From Flavobacterium sp. IB48 (GTDB lineage: Bacteria; Bacteroidota; Bacteroidia; Flavobacteriales; Flavobacteriaceae), in assembly GCF_016405855.1 (NCBI RefSeq), contig NZ_JAEFCA010000009.1, positions 62,001-126,000 on the forward strand: 64,000 bases of DNA. Reading direction: 5' to 3'. A program made the translations under genes and the position numbers. The notes below the pieces were generated by a model. The model was given only the letters and a program-made list of their open reading frames with translations, was not told where the DNA came from and did not search any database. The first letter of the stretch is position 1. Each line of letters starts with the position of its first letter. Positions 1-9,164 of the stretch are shown in pieces.

Positions 1-110
1 TTGTAGGTATAAGTTCCTATAACACTGTTTTCATCTGCGTGAAGCAATTCATCGACAAATAAAAAGGGCTCACTGTAAGGAAGTTGTTTTACGATATTTG
101 TTAATTTCAT
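1..110 (-). CDS. Hotdog-fold FabZ-like 3-hydroxyacyl-ACP dehydratase, N-terminus only
   Basis: The gene starts at the ATG at 110-108 on the minus strand and runs off the left edge, leaving 36 visible codons. The translation contains IVKQLPYSEPFLFVDEL, which matches the N-terminal strand and helix pattern of FabZ-type hotdog dehydratases (the 'LPHRxPFLLVD' signature). It begins 11 bp after the polyketide synthase stop, so it is almost certainly the next gene of the same operon. A thioesterase or dehydratase acting on ACP-bound beta-hydroxyacyl chains would fit a pathway that primes or edits a polyketide. The catalytic region lies outside the window, so the exact subfamily is open. Confidence 0.6.
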   Translation of the reverse strand, partial: MKLTNIVKQLPYSEPFLFVDELLHADENSVIGTYTY

Positions 111-121
111 AAGCTTTCAAA

Positions 122-1174
122 TTACCATTGCAATAAAACTCTTTGTGCTGAAAATCCTGGGCCAAAACTCAGCATTAAACCTTTTTCTCCTTTTTTCGGA
201 TTTCGATTCATAATGTTTTCTAAAACATACAAAACCGTAGCGCTCGACATATTGCCGTATTGTTTGAGAATTTCTTTAGTGTCGTCAATATTTTTCTCTA
301 ATCCTCCGAAAAGAGATTCAACAGTTGTCACGATTTTTTTTCCCCCGGGATGAAAAATCATGTGATCAATATCTTTAATTTCTAAATTATTCTGTTTCAA
401 AAAAGGATGAATAATATCTCCAAAATGAGAAGCAATCGTATCAGGAACTTCAATATCGAGAACCATTTGCAGTCCGCCGTTGGTTAGTTTGAAACCCATC
501 ATGTGTTCAGCATCATAAAAATGATACATTTGTTCATCGAGAATTTCAGGACCAGCATCTTCTTCTTTGGAAGACAATAAACAGCAAGCAGCACCATCTC
601 CAAAAATCGCAGCGCTGACAATATTTGGCATGGAGAAATCATCTAACTGAAAAGTTGCCGTTGGCGATTCTACAGCAATTACCGCTGCACGTTTTCCAGG
701 ATTCGATTTTAGAAAATTCTTGGCATAAATAATTCCCGAAATTCCTGCTGCGCAACCCATTTCGGTTACAGGAAGACGAACAATATCTTGTCTGAGTTTC
801 ATTTTATTAATCAGATAAGCATCAAGCGAAGGAATCATAATTCCGGTACAACTTACGGTAATAATGTAATCTAAACTCTGCGGATCCCAACCAGTTTTTT
901 CTAATGCTTTTTCGAGAACTTGATGTCCAAGAACAATCATTTCACGGCTATAAATATCATTTTTTTCTTCGAATGAAGTAGCGGTAAAAACCTCTGAAGG
1001 TTCCATGATAGAATATCGTTTGTCTACAGAAGCGCCTTCAAAGATCTTTTTTACTTTTTTTATAAAACGCTCTTCCTGACCTTTAAGCCATACGTCTACA
1101 AGGGGAAGTATTTCTTCTGTCGTTCGAGAATATTGCGGAAGCTGCTTAACAGCTGTGATTATCTTTACACTCAT
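122..1174 (-). CDS. Type III polyketide synthase (chalcone/stilbene synthase family)
   Basis: At 350 residues this is a normal length for a homodimeric type III PKS, which condenses an acyl-CoA starter with malonyl-CoA units in the cytoplasm. The full catalytic triad is visible: Cys141 in TEMGCAAG, His275 in FHPGGKK and Asn308 in YGNMSS. The C-terminal GPGFS loop typical of the family is also present. The start ATG (1174-1172) overlaps the TGA of the upstream methyltransferase as ATGA, so translation is probably coupled. The flavoprotein, methyltransferase and PKS order recalls the Streptomyces srs phenolic-lipid operon (PKS, methyltransferase, flavoprotein hydroxylase). The product, for example an alkylresorcinol, alkylpyrone or alkylquinone, cannot be told from sequence alone. 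Confidence 0.9.
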   Translation of the reverse strand: MSVKIITAVKQLPQYSRTTEEILPLVDVWLKGQEERFIKKVKKIFEGASVDKRYSIMEPSEVFTATSFEEKNDIYSREMIVLGHQVLEKALEKTGWDPQSLDYIITVSCTGIMIPSLDAYLINKMKLRQDIVRLPVTEMGCAAGISGIIYAKNFLKSNPGKRAAVIAVESPTATFQLDDFSMPNIVSAAIFGDGAACCLLSSKEEDAGPEILDEQMYHFYDAEHMMGFKLTNGGLQMVLDIEVPDTIASHFGDIIHPFLKQNNLEIKDIDHMIFHPGGKKIVTTVESLFGGLEKNIDDTKEILKQYGNMSSATVLYVLENIMNRNPKKGEKGLMLSFGPGFSAQRVLLQW

Positions 1175-1884
1175 ATTTTAGTAATTATCCACTGGTAGCG
1201 AAACGCCCATTTCCAGTTTATGGAATAGTTTTTTAGATTTAGTTTTTCGGAGAAATGCTCCAATTCCTTTTTTTTGAATCCTTTTAAAATGGAAATCAAA
1301 CCATCATTACGAGACATTCTATTGAGATTGAAAATAACACTTACCAATTCAAATAATCGATAAGCGAGTTTGCTTCGATGAAGATCATTTACAACAATTC
1401 CAATCGAAGCATTTTTATTTAGAACATTCATAACTTGATCAATCTGCGCTGTTGTAAAATGATGCAACGTCAACGTACACAAAACAATATCATATTTCAG
1501 TTCATTAAAATCTTCGCTAAAAATATCCATACAGAGATAGTCAATATTTGTAAAATCTTGTGAAAGTTTCTTGGCATAATCAATTGTAAAAGCATTGGCG
1601 TCGATACCAATTAATTTAAAATTTAGATTTTGCTTTTTTCCGTATTTAGCAAGCATTCGCAACATATCTCCATTTCCGCAACCAATATCAGCAATGATTA
1701 TTGTTTTTGAAATATCATTATTTTTTAAAAGTTCTTTTATGCCATGTAGCGTCAGTTTATTTCCTCCAAGCAATTGGTTGATAGAAGCAATTTGATCTAA
1801 CGCGCCAATCAATTCTTCGCTTTCAAGCGAAAAATCATCCATTATCTCTATTTCTTCTGTTCTATATTTAGTGTTTACACCCAT
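1171..1884 (-). CDS. Class I SAM-dependent methyltransferase
   Basis: The 237-residue cytoplasmic protein carries a class I methyltransferase motif I (IADIGCGNGDMLRML, about residues 64-78), a motif-II acidic residue in LIGIDANAF, and a post-motif CTLTLHHF. It most likely O- or C-methylates the product of the adjacent type III PKS. Its ATG at 1884 directly abuts the stop codon of the flavoprotein gene, and its own stop overlaps the PKS start by 4 bp. Met15 (MDDFSL) is an alternative start, because the first 14 residues fall outside the conserved fold. Substrate identity is inference from the operon only. Confidence 0.85.
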   Translation of the reverse strand: MGVNTKYRTEEIEIMDDFSLESEELIGALDQIASINQLLGGNKLTLHGIKELLKNNDISKTIIIADIGCGNGDMLRMLAKYGKKQNLNFKLIGIDANAFTIDYAKKLSQDFTNIDYLCMDIFSEDFNELKYDIVLCTLTLHHFTTAQIDQVMNVLNKNASIGIVVNDLHRSKLAYRLFELVSVIFNLNRMSRNDGLISILKGFKKKELEHFSEKLNLKNYSINWKWAFRYQWIITKI

Positions 1885-3012
1885 TTATTCAATTGTTATT
1901 GGTCGGCCGTGCGTTTGTTTTATAATGAACGAAAGTAATGCAGGAATCGATGCTGCAATGGTCGTCATGATATGAGTTAAATTTTTATGCGTCAATGCAT
2001 TTGATAATAGTCTGCCAAAAAATAATCGCTTGCTAAAATGCTTTTTCCATTCTTTGATATACTTTTTTTCAAATTCATTTCTGGTTTCAATCTTTCCATA
2101 ATAAAAATCAAGAACTAGTTCAGAAGCTATTTTAGCGCTATGGATCGCCATTGCCATTCCGTTGCCGCACATTGGATGAATCAATCCTGCAGTATCTCCA
2201 ATCATTAAAATATGATTTTCTACACATTCTTTTTTGTCAAATGAAATCTGGCTTATAGTTAAAGGCTTTTCGAATAGGGAAGTGCTGTTTTCGAAAATAG
2301 CTTTCAGTTTCTTATTTTTATAAAGTACCGATTTTTGATACTCATCTATGTTTTTGTATTTTTTAAAAGTTTCAAAATCGGCTAAATAGCAAATGTTTAT
2401 AACGTCGTTTTCGACTTTAGAAACGCCGCAATAACCGCCTTGAAAATTATACAAACCAACGAGGCTTTCATCAAATTTCCCTTTGTAATGCGCTTTTATG
2501 GCAAGCCAAGGTGATTTTTTAGAAATAAAGTCTCTTGACAAAACTTGATCAATATTTGATCTTTTGCCATAAGCGCCTAAAATTATTTTTGCTGAAAAAA
2601 TTTCTTCAGAAGTTGTTACGGTGAAAATGTCATTTTCAAAAGAAATAGTAGTGACATTTTCTGTAATAATAGTACAGCCATTTTCGACGGCTTTTTTAAA
2701 TAAGAAATGATCCAATTCATAACGGCTGATTCCGAATCCTCCAAGCGGAAGTTTTGTTTTTGCCGTTTTACCGTTTTGTGCAACAAATTCAAAATTTGAA
2801 ATGCTGGTTGGATGGAGTTCTCTAACATCTATGTCCAACCAAAATAAATAAGGAAGAATTTCATTTGAGATATATTCTCCGCAAACCTTATGCTTTGGGT
2901 ACGTATTTTTTTCGATAAGAGTTACCCTCAAACCTTTTTTAGATAAGTGCAGAGCGCTTGCCAGACCAGCAAGACCGCCTCCAATAATAAGTACATCGGG
3001 ATTTGTTCTCAT
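1885..3012 (-). CDS. FAD-dependent oxidoreductase, geranylgeranyl-reductase/monooxygenase-like
   Basis: The N-terminus has a classic Rossmann dinucleotide site (LIIGGGLAGLASALHL, about residues 8-23) followed by the acidic end of strand 2 (VTLIEKN). A second FAD motif, MIGDTAGLIHPMCGNG, lies near residue 275. At 375 residues this matches flavoprotein hydroxylases and geranylgeranyl-reductase-type enzymes. It is the first gene of the leftward PKS operon. By analogy with SrsC it may hydroxylate or oxidise an aromatic ring made by the PKS. Reduction of a lipid double bond is the alternative, since both activities occur in this superfamily. Confidence 0.85.
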   Translation of the reverse strand: MRTNPDVLIIGGGLAGLASALHLSKKGLRVTLIEKNTYPKHKVCGEYISNEILPYLFWLDIDVRELHPTSISNFEFVAQNGKTAKTKLPLGGFGISRYELDHFLFKKAVENGCTIITENVTTISFENDIFTVTTSEEIFSAKIILGAYGKRSNIDQVLSRDFISKKSPWLAIKAHYKGKFDESLVGLYNFQGGYCGVSKVENDVINICYLADFETFKKYKNIDEYQKSVLYKNKKLKAIFENSTSLFEKPLTISQISFDKKECVENHILMIGDTAGLIHPMCGNGMAMAIHSAKIASELVLDFYYGKIETRNEFEKKYIKEWKKHFSKRLFFGRLLSNALTHKNLTHIMTTIAASIPALLSFIIKQTHGRPITIE

Positions 3013-3466
3013 ACAACCAATTTAATCATAAAAACTCAAATGTTCTTACTTAATTCTATAAGAAATTAACAAAATTTCAATGTTGTTTATTCTGTGTTTT
3101 CTCACATAAAAAATGATAATTTATTTTGTTTTTTTCTTAAGACTTAAAATTTCAAATGAGGCAAGGAAACTTCTATTTTTTCAATTCGTAATAAAAATAA
3201 TATTAATTTTTTTGCACTATCTTTTTCTCTTCTTGATTTTTTTTTCTTGAATTTGTTTTATTTATAATTACTATTTAAAGTATTGTTTTTTAGATTTTTA
3301 ATTTATTTTTTATAAAGTTTTAGTTTAGGTGATATTTACGATTTATTCTACGATTTTAAAAAATATGTAAATAAAATACTATTACTTTATTATTAATTAC
3401 TATTTTTACGCAGTCTAAATAAGAATAGTTATTCTGGTTTTTGAGAAGAGATCAGTCAAAAAATAA
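3013..3466. other. Divergent AT-rich intergenic region
   Basis: This 454-bp gap separates the leftward PKS operon from the rightward heme-uptake operon. It is very AT-rich with long T-runs and has no convincing open frame. The right end (3401-3427) carries a motif shared with the siderophore receptor promoter, listed separately. I could not identify a convincing -7 element for the leftward operon. Confidence 0.6.
3401..3427 (+). promoter_or_regulatory. Shared promoter/operator motif upstream of the heme TonB operon
   Basis: The 13-mer CAGTCTAAATAAG (3411-3423), followed by AATA, recurs exactly at 18458-18470 upstream of the siderophore TonB receptor. In both places a TATTT-containing -7-like stretch precedes it at the same distance. 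The motif ends 43 bp before the hmuR-like ATG. Because both targets look like iron or heme importers, an iron-responsive repressor site (Fur or DtxR/MntR type) is the likely reading, but the regulator is inferred. Confidence 0.5.
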
Positions 3467-5851
3467 ATGAAAAATAAAAGCACTTACGGTCATTTCAATA
3501 CAATTATTACGAGTTTCATTTTACTATTTGTTAATATGCTTTTGGGGCAAAATAATAATAGTATAAACGGTTTGGTTTTTCATTCTAAAAATCCATTATC
3601 GCATGCTACAGTAATTTTAGAACCTTCTTTTAAAAACACCGTAACTGACAGTAAAGGACATTTTTCATTTTCAGGATTATCAAATGGAACGTATACAATT
3701 CGAATAAGCAATATGGGCTATAAAGATTACATTGAGAAAATTACTTTAAATGGCGCTGCTCATTCCATTCAAATCGAAATGGAACAAGGAGTCGATTTGA
3801 AAGAAGTCAATGTAACGAGCCGCATTAAAGAAAGCAGTAATCCTGAAAACTTGGTAAATGCACGATATAGCGCTATGCCAGTTACTGTAATCGATCGTAA
3901 AACAATTGAACTTATGGGGAGTAGAAGGCTCGATGAAGTTTTAAAAGAACAAACAGGAATTGCTATTGTAAACAATATTAGCGGTGGGGCTAGATCTGTT
4001 GGCGTGCAAATGCAGGGTTTTGGAAGTGAATATATTATGGTGTTAATCGATGGTCAGCCAATGGTGGGGAGAAACAATGGCAACTTTGACCTTTCGAGAA
4101 TTAGCGTTTCCAACATCGAACGTATAGAAATTATAAAGGGTGCTTCTTCGAGTTTGTACGGAAGTGAGGCTTTAGGCGGCACTATAAATATTATTACCCG
4201 ACATGGAGTTGTAGATCCGCAAATGCAGGCTTCAGTAAGTTATGGATCACTGAATATTGTTGATGCTACATTGGAAGGAGAAACACCTTTTCTTGAAAAT
4301 AAAGGCACTGTAAATCTTGCAGCAAATTATTACAGAACAGATGGTTACAATACCAATTCTAAATACATACAAGGAACAACTTCGCCACCTTACGATAATT
4401 ATAGCTTACAAGGAAGATCGCGTTATCAGGTAAACCAAAAGAGTTTTCTAGGCTTGAGCGGACGATATGGGCTTCGTCGTTCTTTTATGGAAAAGGATTT
4501 TGGTCTAGGCCATATTTCTGGAGATAATCAAGATGAGCAGGATTTAAATCTTTCGGTTTCATTTGATCATCGTTTTAATAGCGCATTTAGAAGTATTACA
4601 AGATACTACCTTACGTATTATACTGCTGATATGAGTGTAGCTTGGCAGGAAAATAATAGTTCGGTTAGTCAAGATGTTTTTAAACAGACGCTTCATCGTT
4701 TAGAACAGCAGTTTTCTTATAGCAGTAATAATACATACCAGCTTGTTGGGGGTTTTGGGGGAAGTGTGGAAAACATGAATGATGTTGCGCTCAATGGTGT
4801 AAACTCTCTAGAAACTATGTTTTCTTATGTTCAGGGAGAATGGACTCCTTTCGAGAAACTAAAGGCAGTTGGCGGATTACGCTATGATCATACTAATAAT
4901 TTTGGAGGAAGATTAAATCCGAGTTTTGGATTGCAGTATTTTATTAGTCCAAAATTAACTTTTAAAACAGGTGTTGGAACTGGATTTAAAGCACCAGATT
5001 TTAAAACCAATTATTTAGTGTTTTACAATTCAAATAGCAATTATTTAGTAATTGGAAATGCTGTTCTAGCACCAACCTTAGAACAACTTCAAAAAGATGG
5101 ACAAATCAGCGAAGTTAGACAATATGTTCTTGATCAGACCGCTGGAAATTTGCAAGCCGAGAAAAGTACTTCTTATAATGCAGGATTGATTTTCGAACCT
5201 TCAAAGAAACTCAAAGTAGAGGGAGGCGGTTTTTATCATAGAATAACCAATCAGATTAATAGTATTCAAGTTGCTACAGGCTCAAACAACAGAATAATTT
5301 ATACCTACCAAAATCTTCCAGAAGCTGTCAATAAAGGTTTTGAGCTTTCGCTAAAATTAACCCCAATAAAAAATCTAGAAATAAGTGCTGGTTATCAATA
5401 CTTAATTGCTAAAGATCTTAGCATAAAAGATAGCATTAGAGCAGGAAAATGGCCTTACAGTCAGAATATTCACGATCCAGCAACTGGAAATTCGTATAAG
5501 CCGCGACCATCAGATTATTGGGGAATTGAAAACCGTTCCCGTCATATGGCGAATTCTTCTATTTTCTATCGCAATAATCCATGGAAACTTAATGCAAACT
5601 TGAGAGTGAATTTTAGAGGAAAGTATCCATTTGGAGATCGTAATGGAAATCAATTTATTGACAAATATGACATTTTTGTGAAAGATTACTGGCTGATCAA
5701 TGCAAGTATTGATAAGCAATTATTGAATGATCATCTCAATGTCAGATTTACGGCTGATAATATTTTCGATTATACAGATCCGCTAATGCCAGGACAGCCA
5801 GGAAGAATACTTCTTTTGGGTGTTAGCTATCGTTTCTTTAAAAACCAATAA
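3467..5851 (+). CDS. TonB-dependent outer-membrane receptor, HmuR-like (heme)
   Basis: The 794-residue protein has a signal peptide (ILLFVNMLLGQ). A CarboxypepD_reg-like beta-sandwich follows at about residues 30-110 (INGLVFHSKNPLSHATV). The plug at about 125-245 includes VLIDGQPMVG, RIEIIKGASSSLYGSEA and GGTINIITR. A 22-strand type barrel ends in the aromatic-rich LLGVSYRF. Two HmuY-type lipoproteins follow 15 bp and more downstream, which points to heme or hemoprotein uptake (HmuR role). The promoter carries the iron-type motif at 3401-3427. Specificity for heme rather than another ligand comes from the HmuY neighbours, not from the barrel. Confidence 0.85.
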   Translation: MKNKSTYGHFNTIITSFILLFVNMLLGQNNNSINGLVFHSKNPLSHATVILEPSFKNTVTDSKGHFSFSGLSNGTYTIRISNMGYKDYIEKITLNGAAHSIQIEMEQGVDLKEVNVTSRIKESSNPENLVNARYSAMPVTVIDRKTIELMGSRRLDEVLKEQTGIAIVNNISGGARSVGVQMQGFGSEYIMVLIDGQPMVGRNNGNFDLSRISVSNIERIEIIKGASSSLYGSEALGGTINIITRHGVVDPQMQASVSYGSLNIVDATLEGETPFLENKGTVNLAANYYRTDGYNTNSKYIQGTTSPPYDNYSLQGRSRYQVNQKSFLGLSGRYGLRRSFMEKDFGLGHISGDNQDEQDLNLSVSFDHRFNSAFRSITRYYLTYYTADMSVAWQENNSSVSQDVFKQTLHRLEQQFSYSSNNTYQLVGGFGGSVENMNDVALNGVNSLETMFSYVQGEWTPFEKLKAVGGLRYDHTNNFGGRLNPSFGLQYFISPKLTFKTGVGTGFKAPDFKTNYLVFYNSNSNYLVIGNAVLAPTLEQLQKDGQISEVRQYVLDQTAGNLQAEKSTSYNAGLIFEPSKKLKVEGGGFYHRITNQINSIQVATGSNNRIIYTYQNLPEAVNKGFELSLKLTPIKNLEISAGYQYLIAKDLSIKDSIRAGKWPYSQNIHDPATGNSYKPRPSDYWGIENRSRHMANSSIFYRNNPWKLNANLRVNFRGKYPFGDRNGNQFIDKYDIFVKDYWLINASIDKQLLNDHLNVRFTADNIFDYTDPLMPGQPGRILLLGVSYRFFKNQ

Positions 5852-5866
5852 ACTCAAATATTTCTA

Positions 5867-6586
5867 ATGACAACAATTAAAACATTTAACAAAAGTAAAA
5901 TACTGCTTTTCGCGATAGCTGCGATAAGTTTGGCTTCCTGCAGCAGCAATGAGGAAGATACAAACTCTTCGCTTATTGATAATAAAAGCACTATTATTAC
6001 TGATCTTGCGGGCGACACTGGAGCTTCTATGGGAGATGGAACTAATGGAAAAGAACAGAGAAGTTTTCATACGTTTTTGTTTCGCTTCAGCGATAAAAAA
6101 CAAATATGGCTGCATACCAAAGCAGATTCTTTGCAATATATGAAAACAAAAGACTGGGACATTGCTTTTACAGGACCTTACAATAGCGAAGTTTTTGTAA
6201 ATAATGCAAAATACCAATATAATCCTGGTTTTGAAGGGCCAGCAGAAAATACTTCTGTTGTATTGCTTAATGAAGAGTATAAAAATGTAACGCAAGCACC
6301 TTCAGATACAGATTTTAATACTAGCGAGATAACCAAAATAGGATGGGCTTCTTCAGAAAGTTCTGCTGGATGGTTTTATTACAGCTTAAGCAGCCACATT
6401 ATGCAGGCAATTCCGAATCGTACATATGCGATACGTTTACCTGACGGAAAATATGCCAAACTGCAACTTGTAAATGCCTATAAAGGAAATCCTCCAGCGG
6501 TTACAGATTTGAATTGGCCTGCTCCTTATTTCACTTTCAGATATTTTATCCAGAAAGACGGAAGTAAAAATTTAAATACCAAATAA
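5867..6586 (+). CDS. HmuY-family heme-binding lipoprotein, copy 1
   Basis: The 239-residue protein has a lipoprotein signal ending LASC (Cys25), followed by acidic residues (SSNEEDTN) like a Bacteroidota surface-lipoprotein export signal. The body shows the HmuY hallmarks: KDWDIAF near the middle, YAIRLPDGKYAKLQLVNAY, and a C-terminal YFTFRYFIQKDG strand. HmuY proteins bind heme at the cell surface and pass it to HmuR. It lies 15 bp after the receptor stop. The axial ligands cannot be assigned from sequence; His and Met in SSHIMQ are candidates. Confidence 0.85.
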   Translation: MTTIKTFNKSKILLFAIAAISLASCSSNEEDTNSSLIDNKSTIITDLAGDTGASMGDGTNGKEQRSFHTFLFRFSDKKQIWLHTKADSLQYMKTKDWDIAFTGPYNSEVFVNNAKYQYNPGFEGPAENTSVVLLNEEYKNVTQAPSDTDFNTSEITKIGWASSESSAGWFYYSLSSHIMQAIPNRTYAIRLPDGKYAKLQLVNAYKGNPPAVTDLNWPAPYFTFRYFIQKDGSKNLNTK

Positions 6587-6598
6587 ATAGATAACCTC

Positions 6599-7402
6599 AT
6601 GAAACGAATAAAAACATTAATAGAGAAAGTATCGCCAATATTGATGATGGTTTTTCTTATTGCTGCCACAACTACAGCATGTTCATCTGATGATAAACCA
6701 GCAGAAGGAAGCGGAAATGAAGAAAACCCAGGAACAGAAATTCCAGATCAAACACTTTTTAATAAAGTCATTCATGTAAAAAATTATCAAGGAAGCACTT
6801 CTGATGATAATCCGACGGCGCCTTCTGCAACACTTTACTATAGTCTTGAAGAGAATAAATCGGTTGACGGTTCTTATAAAAAAACAAGAAAATGGGATTT
6901 AGCTTTTGGCGGATTATATGCCAGCTTTTTGTCTGGAAATAACGGTTTAGACAATAAAAATAATGGTTATCAGGCAGGTGGAGTTGGCGGAATTACAATT
7001 GTAGCTAAACCTTTTGATGAAGTGGTTGATGTTCCGGCTGACAGTCAGTTTAAAACAGGAATTGATCTTATAGGAACAGATGATGCTGGTTCTTTTGGTA
7101 ATGGAACTGGATGGTACTTGTATGATTTTGATGGAGTTGTTGTGTCTGATGGAACTAATCCGCAAAAAGCTCACGTAGCATATGCACTTGGTGAACCTCT
7201 TAAAATTATAAACGGAACAACTATTCCCGCAAGAACTATTATTCTAAAAACAGCAAACGGAAATTATGCCAAAATTAAAATGATTTCGGTTTACAAAGAT
7301 GTTTATACGTCAGCTGAATGGTTTAAAGATACGCCGCACATGTATTACACTTTTGATTATGTAATGGTTCCAAAAGGAAGTACAAAATTTGAAATTAAAT
7401 AA
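6599..7402 (+). CDS. HmuY-family heme-binding lipoprotein, copy 2
   Basis: The second HmuY-like lipoprotein (267 residues) begins 12 bp after the first. Its lipobox is TTAC (Cys28), followed by SSDDKPAEG. Family features are RKWDLAFGGLYASF, ILKTANGNYAKIKMISVY and the terminal YYTFDYVMVPKG. It is longer than copy 1 because of inserts rich in Asn and Gly around residues 115-135. Two diverged copies in one operon suggest different ligands (for example heme redox states or porphyrin variants) or a relay. This is inferred from the duplication only. Confidence 0.85.
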   Translation: MKRIKTLIEKVSPILMMVFLIAATTTACSSDDKPAEGSGNEENPGTEIPDQTLFNKVIHVKNYQGSTSDDNPTAPSATLYYSLEENKSVDGSYKKTRKWDLAFGGLYASFLSGNNGLDNKNNGYQAGGVGGITIVAKPFDEVVDVPADSQFKTGIDLIGTDDAGSFGNGTGWYLYDFDGVVVSDGTNPQKAHVAYALGEPLKIINGTTIPARTIILKTANGNYAKIKMISVYKDVYTSAEWFKDTPHMYYTFDYVMVPKGSTKFEIK

Positions 7403-7420
7403 CCAATCCAAATACAAATA

Positions 7421-8167
7421 ATGAATACTAAAATTACAAAATTAAAAACACCTTTGTTTTTTGTTGCTTTTACGCTTTTTAGTCTTTTAACTTCTTGCGA
7501 TAATGAAGAAGAAAGATGGACAGATGTAAAAGAAGATCCAGTTACAGAAATTGTTACCGACCTTGATGCACGAAGAATTATATCTTTTAAGGTTGTAAAT
7601 CCGGGTGAAAGTCAAGCGATATATAGCGCTGTAAATAATTTAGAAAAAACAATAACAGTTTATCTGCCTTCTTATTATGAATATGAATATTTAGAAACTT
7701 CGATTTCACTTCCTGAAAAAACAACTATTACTCCCGCAGCTACCGAGTTAGTGCCTGTATTCGCAAAAACACCATTTACGTATACCACTAAAGCAGCTGA
7801 TGGAACAACAGCTGTTTATACTGTAAAAATTGTGATCCAACAGCCAAAATTGGTTTTAAGAGAATTATCAAGTGAGACTTCAACTTATACTATACCCGTT
7901 TCAAGCTCTATGTTTTTAAAAGGTGAAAACTTTGTCCCTTCTTACGAAGTAACAAAAGTTTATGCTGTAGATGCACAAGGAAATAAAAAATGGCAATTTC
8001 AGCAGTATAATGAAGGTTTAGACATCTTTAGCTTTTCAGCAGCTTATGTTTTTGGAGGAACTTCTAGTGAAGCAATAACATTAGAACCCGATACTGACTA
8101 TTGGATACAGATGGAAAGCTATAATCTTACCGCTACAATGAAATATCCTATTAGAATTACAAAATAA
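7421..8167 (+). CDS. Operon lipoprotein with Ig-like/DUF5018-like domain
   Basis: The protein has 248 residues with a lipobox at LLTSC (Cys26) followed by the acidic DNEEE. Residues about 50-145 show the repeating pattern 'SLPEKTTITPAA..., TYTTKAADGTTAVYTVKI', typical of DUF5018-like beta-sandwich domains in Bacteroidota surface lipoproteins. A second beta-rich domain follows (MFLKGENFVPSYEVTKVYAVD), resembling an IPT/TIG fold. It sits 18 bp after the second HmuY gene. It is probably a surface accessory to the receptor system, but no catalytic or binding residue can be named. Confidence 0.65.
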   Translation: MNTKITKLKTPLFFVAFTLFSLLTSCDNEEERWTDVKEDPVTEIVTDLDARRIISFKVVNPGESQAIYSAVNNLEKTITVYLPSYYEYEYLETSISLPEKTTITPAATELVPVFAKTPFTYTTKAADGTTAVYTVKIVIQQPKLVLRELSSETSTYTIPVSSSMFLKGENFVPSYEVTKVYAVDAQGNKKWQFQQYNEGLDIFSFSAAYVFGGTSSEAITLEPDTDYWIQMESYNLTATMKYPIRITK

Positions 8168-8243
8168 ACTTGCAAATAAAAAATGTCTGTCTTTTCTGCC
8201 GAGGTAATAAAAGAAGCCAAATTAATCTATTAAATATATCATT

Positions 8244-8924
8244 ATGAAAAAAATAATCTTATCATTTTTAGCATTGGCTACTATTTCAATTACATCTTGT
8301 AGCTCAGAAGACCAAACTGCCGATTCACAAGGACTTGCAAAAGCACAAGAAGAACAAGTTTCTAATAAAACAGCCAAAGCAGCTGCATTAGAATTATGTT
8401 CTGCAACTTCAACATCAGTAACTGTAAATAGATGGCAAGCACCATCATCTGTAGATACTAACTGGACTCCAGTAGCTGCTGTTATTGGCGGTGTAAACGT
8501 TCAGTGGGAAGGTATTTACGGAGCTTCACTTCGTCCTGTTGGAAATACAGCTCAATGGTACGTTGGTACAGTTGATTTAAATTCTGTTTGTGGAGAATGG
8601 GATTTATGGAAAGAAAGTGTTGAAGTTAAAAATGCAACTGGAAATGTTGGTACAGCTCCAACATCAGATCCTTATAATATAGTTGGATACAATGGTACAA
8701 TATCTGGATCAAATTACGGATTAGGATATTACTCTTATAATATTACAACTCATGTTATGACTCCTGCTAAAGCTATTGTAATCTGGAAAGCAGCTGGAAC
8801 AAATTCACATTCTGTTACAGTTCCTCATACAAGTGCTACAGAAGTTTATTTGGTAAAAGTAACTGCGGTTACTCCAGGAACTTCAAGCAGCGTAATCAGT
8901 TATAACTGGTCTAAAGTATTATAA
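8244..8924 (+). CDS. Unrecognised surface lipoprotein of the heme-uptake operon
   Basis: The 226-residue protein has a clear lipoprotein signal (ISITSC, Cys19) and an acidic SSEDQT tail after it. The mature part is beta-rich, with many Thr, Ser, Trp and Tyr residues and two further cysteines (ALELCSAT and LNSVCGEWD) that could form a disulfide. I do not recognise the family. It lies 76 bp after the previous lipoprotein and is followed by a 240-bp gap. Its place in a receptor/HmuY operon suggests an extracellular ligand-binding role. Confidence 0.6.
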   Translation: MKKIILSFLALATISITSCSSEDQTADSQGLAKAQEEQVSNKTAKAAALELCSATSTSVTVNRWQAPSSVDTNWTPVAAVIGGVNVQWEGIYGASLRPVGNTAQWYVGTVDLNSVCGEWDLWKESVEVKNATGNVGTAPTSDPYNIVGYNGTISGSNYGLGYYSYNITTHVMTPAKAIVIWKAAGTNSHSVTVPHTSATEVYLVKVTAVTPGTSSSVISYNWSKVL

Positions 8925-9164
8925 ATCAATAACAATGTAAAAAGAAACATGGGATTACGACATAATTAAAAAGTGCTGCAGTAAAGCTTGACCGGCGATC
9001 TCTGCAAAATACTAATATCATATCATTACCCCATGACTATCAAACGGCTTTTTGAATTACCGTAAGCATTGAAAATACAGACATTTTAAAAATATAAATG
9101 CCTTTATCAATAAGGCAAAAATAATAAAATAAAATCATTTAAAAATTAGATAATCAATACAATC

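Noticed and set aside
9099..9117. Small stem as a terminator inside the heme operon
   Set aside because: TGCCTT/AAGGCA is short and is followed by A's, not T's, on the plus strand, so it is unlikely to stop the operon transcript.
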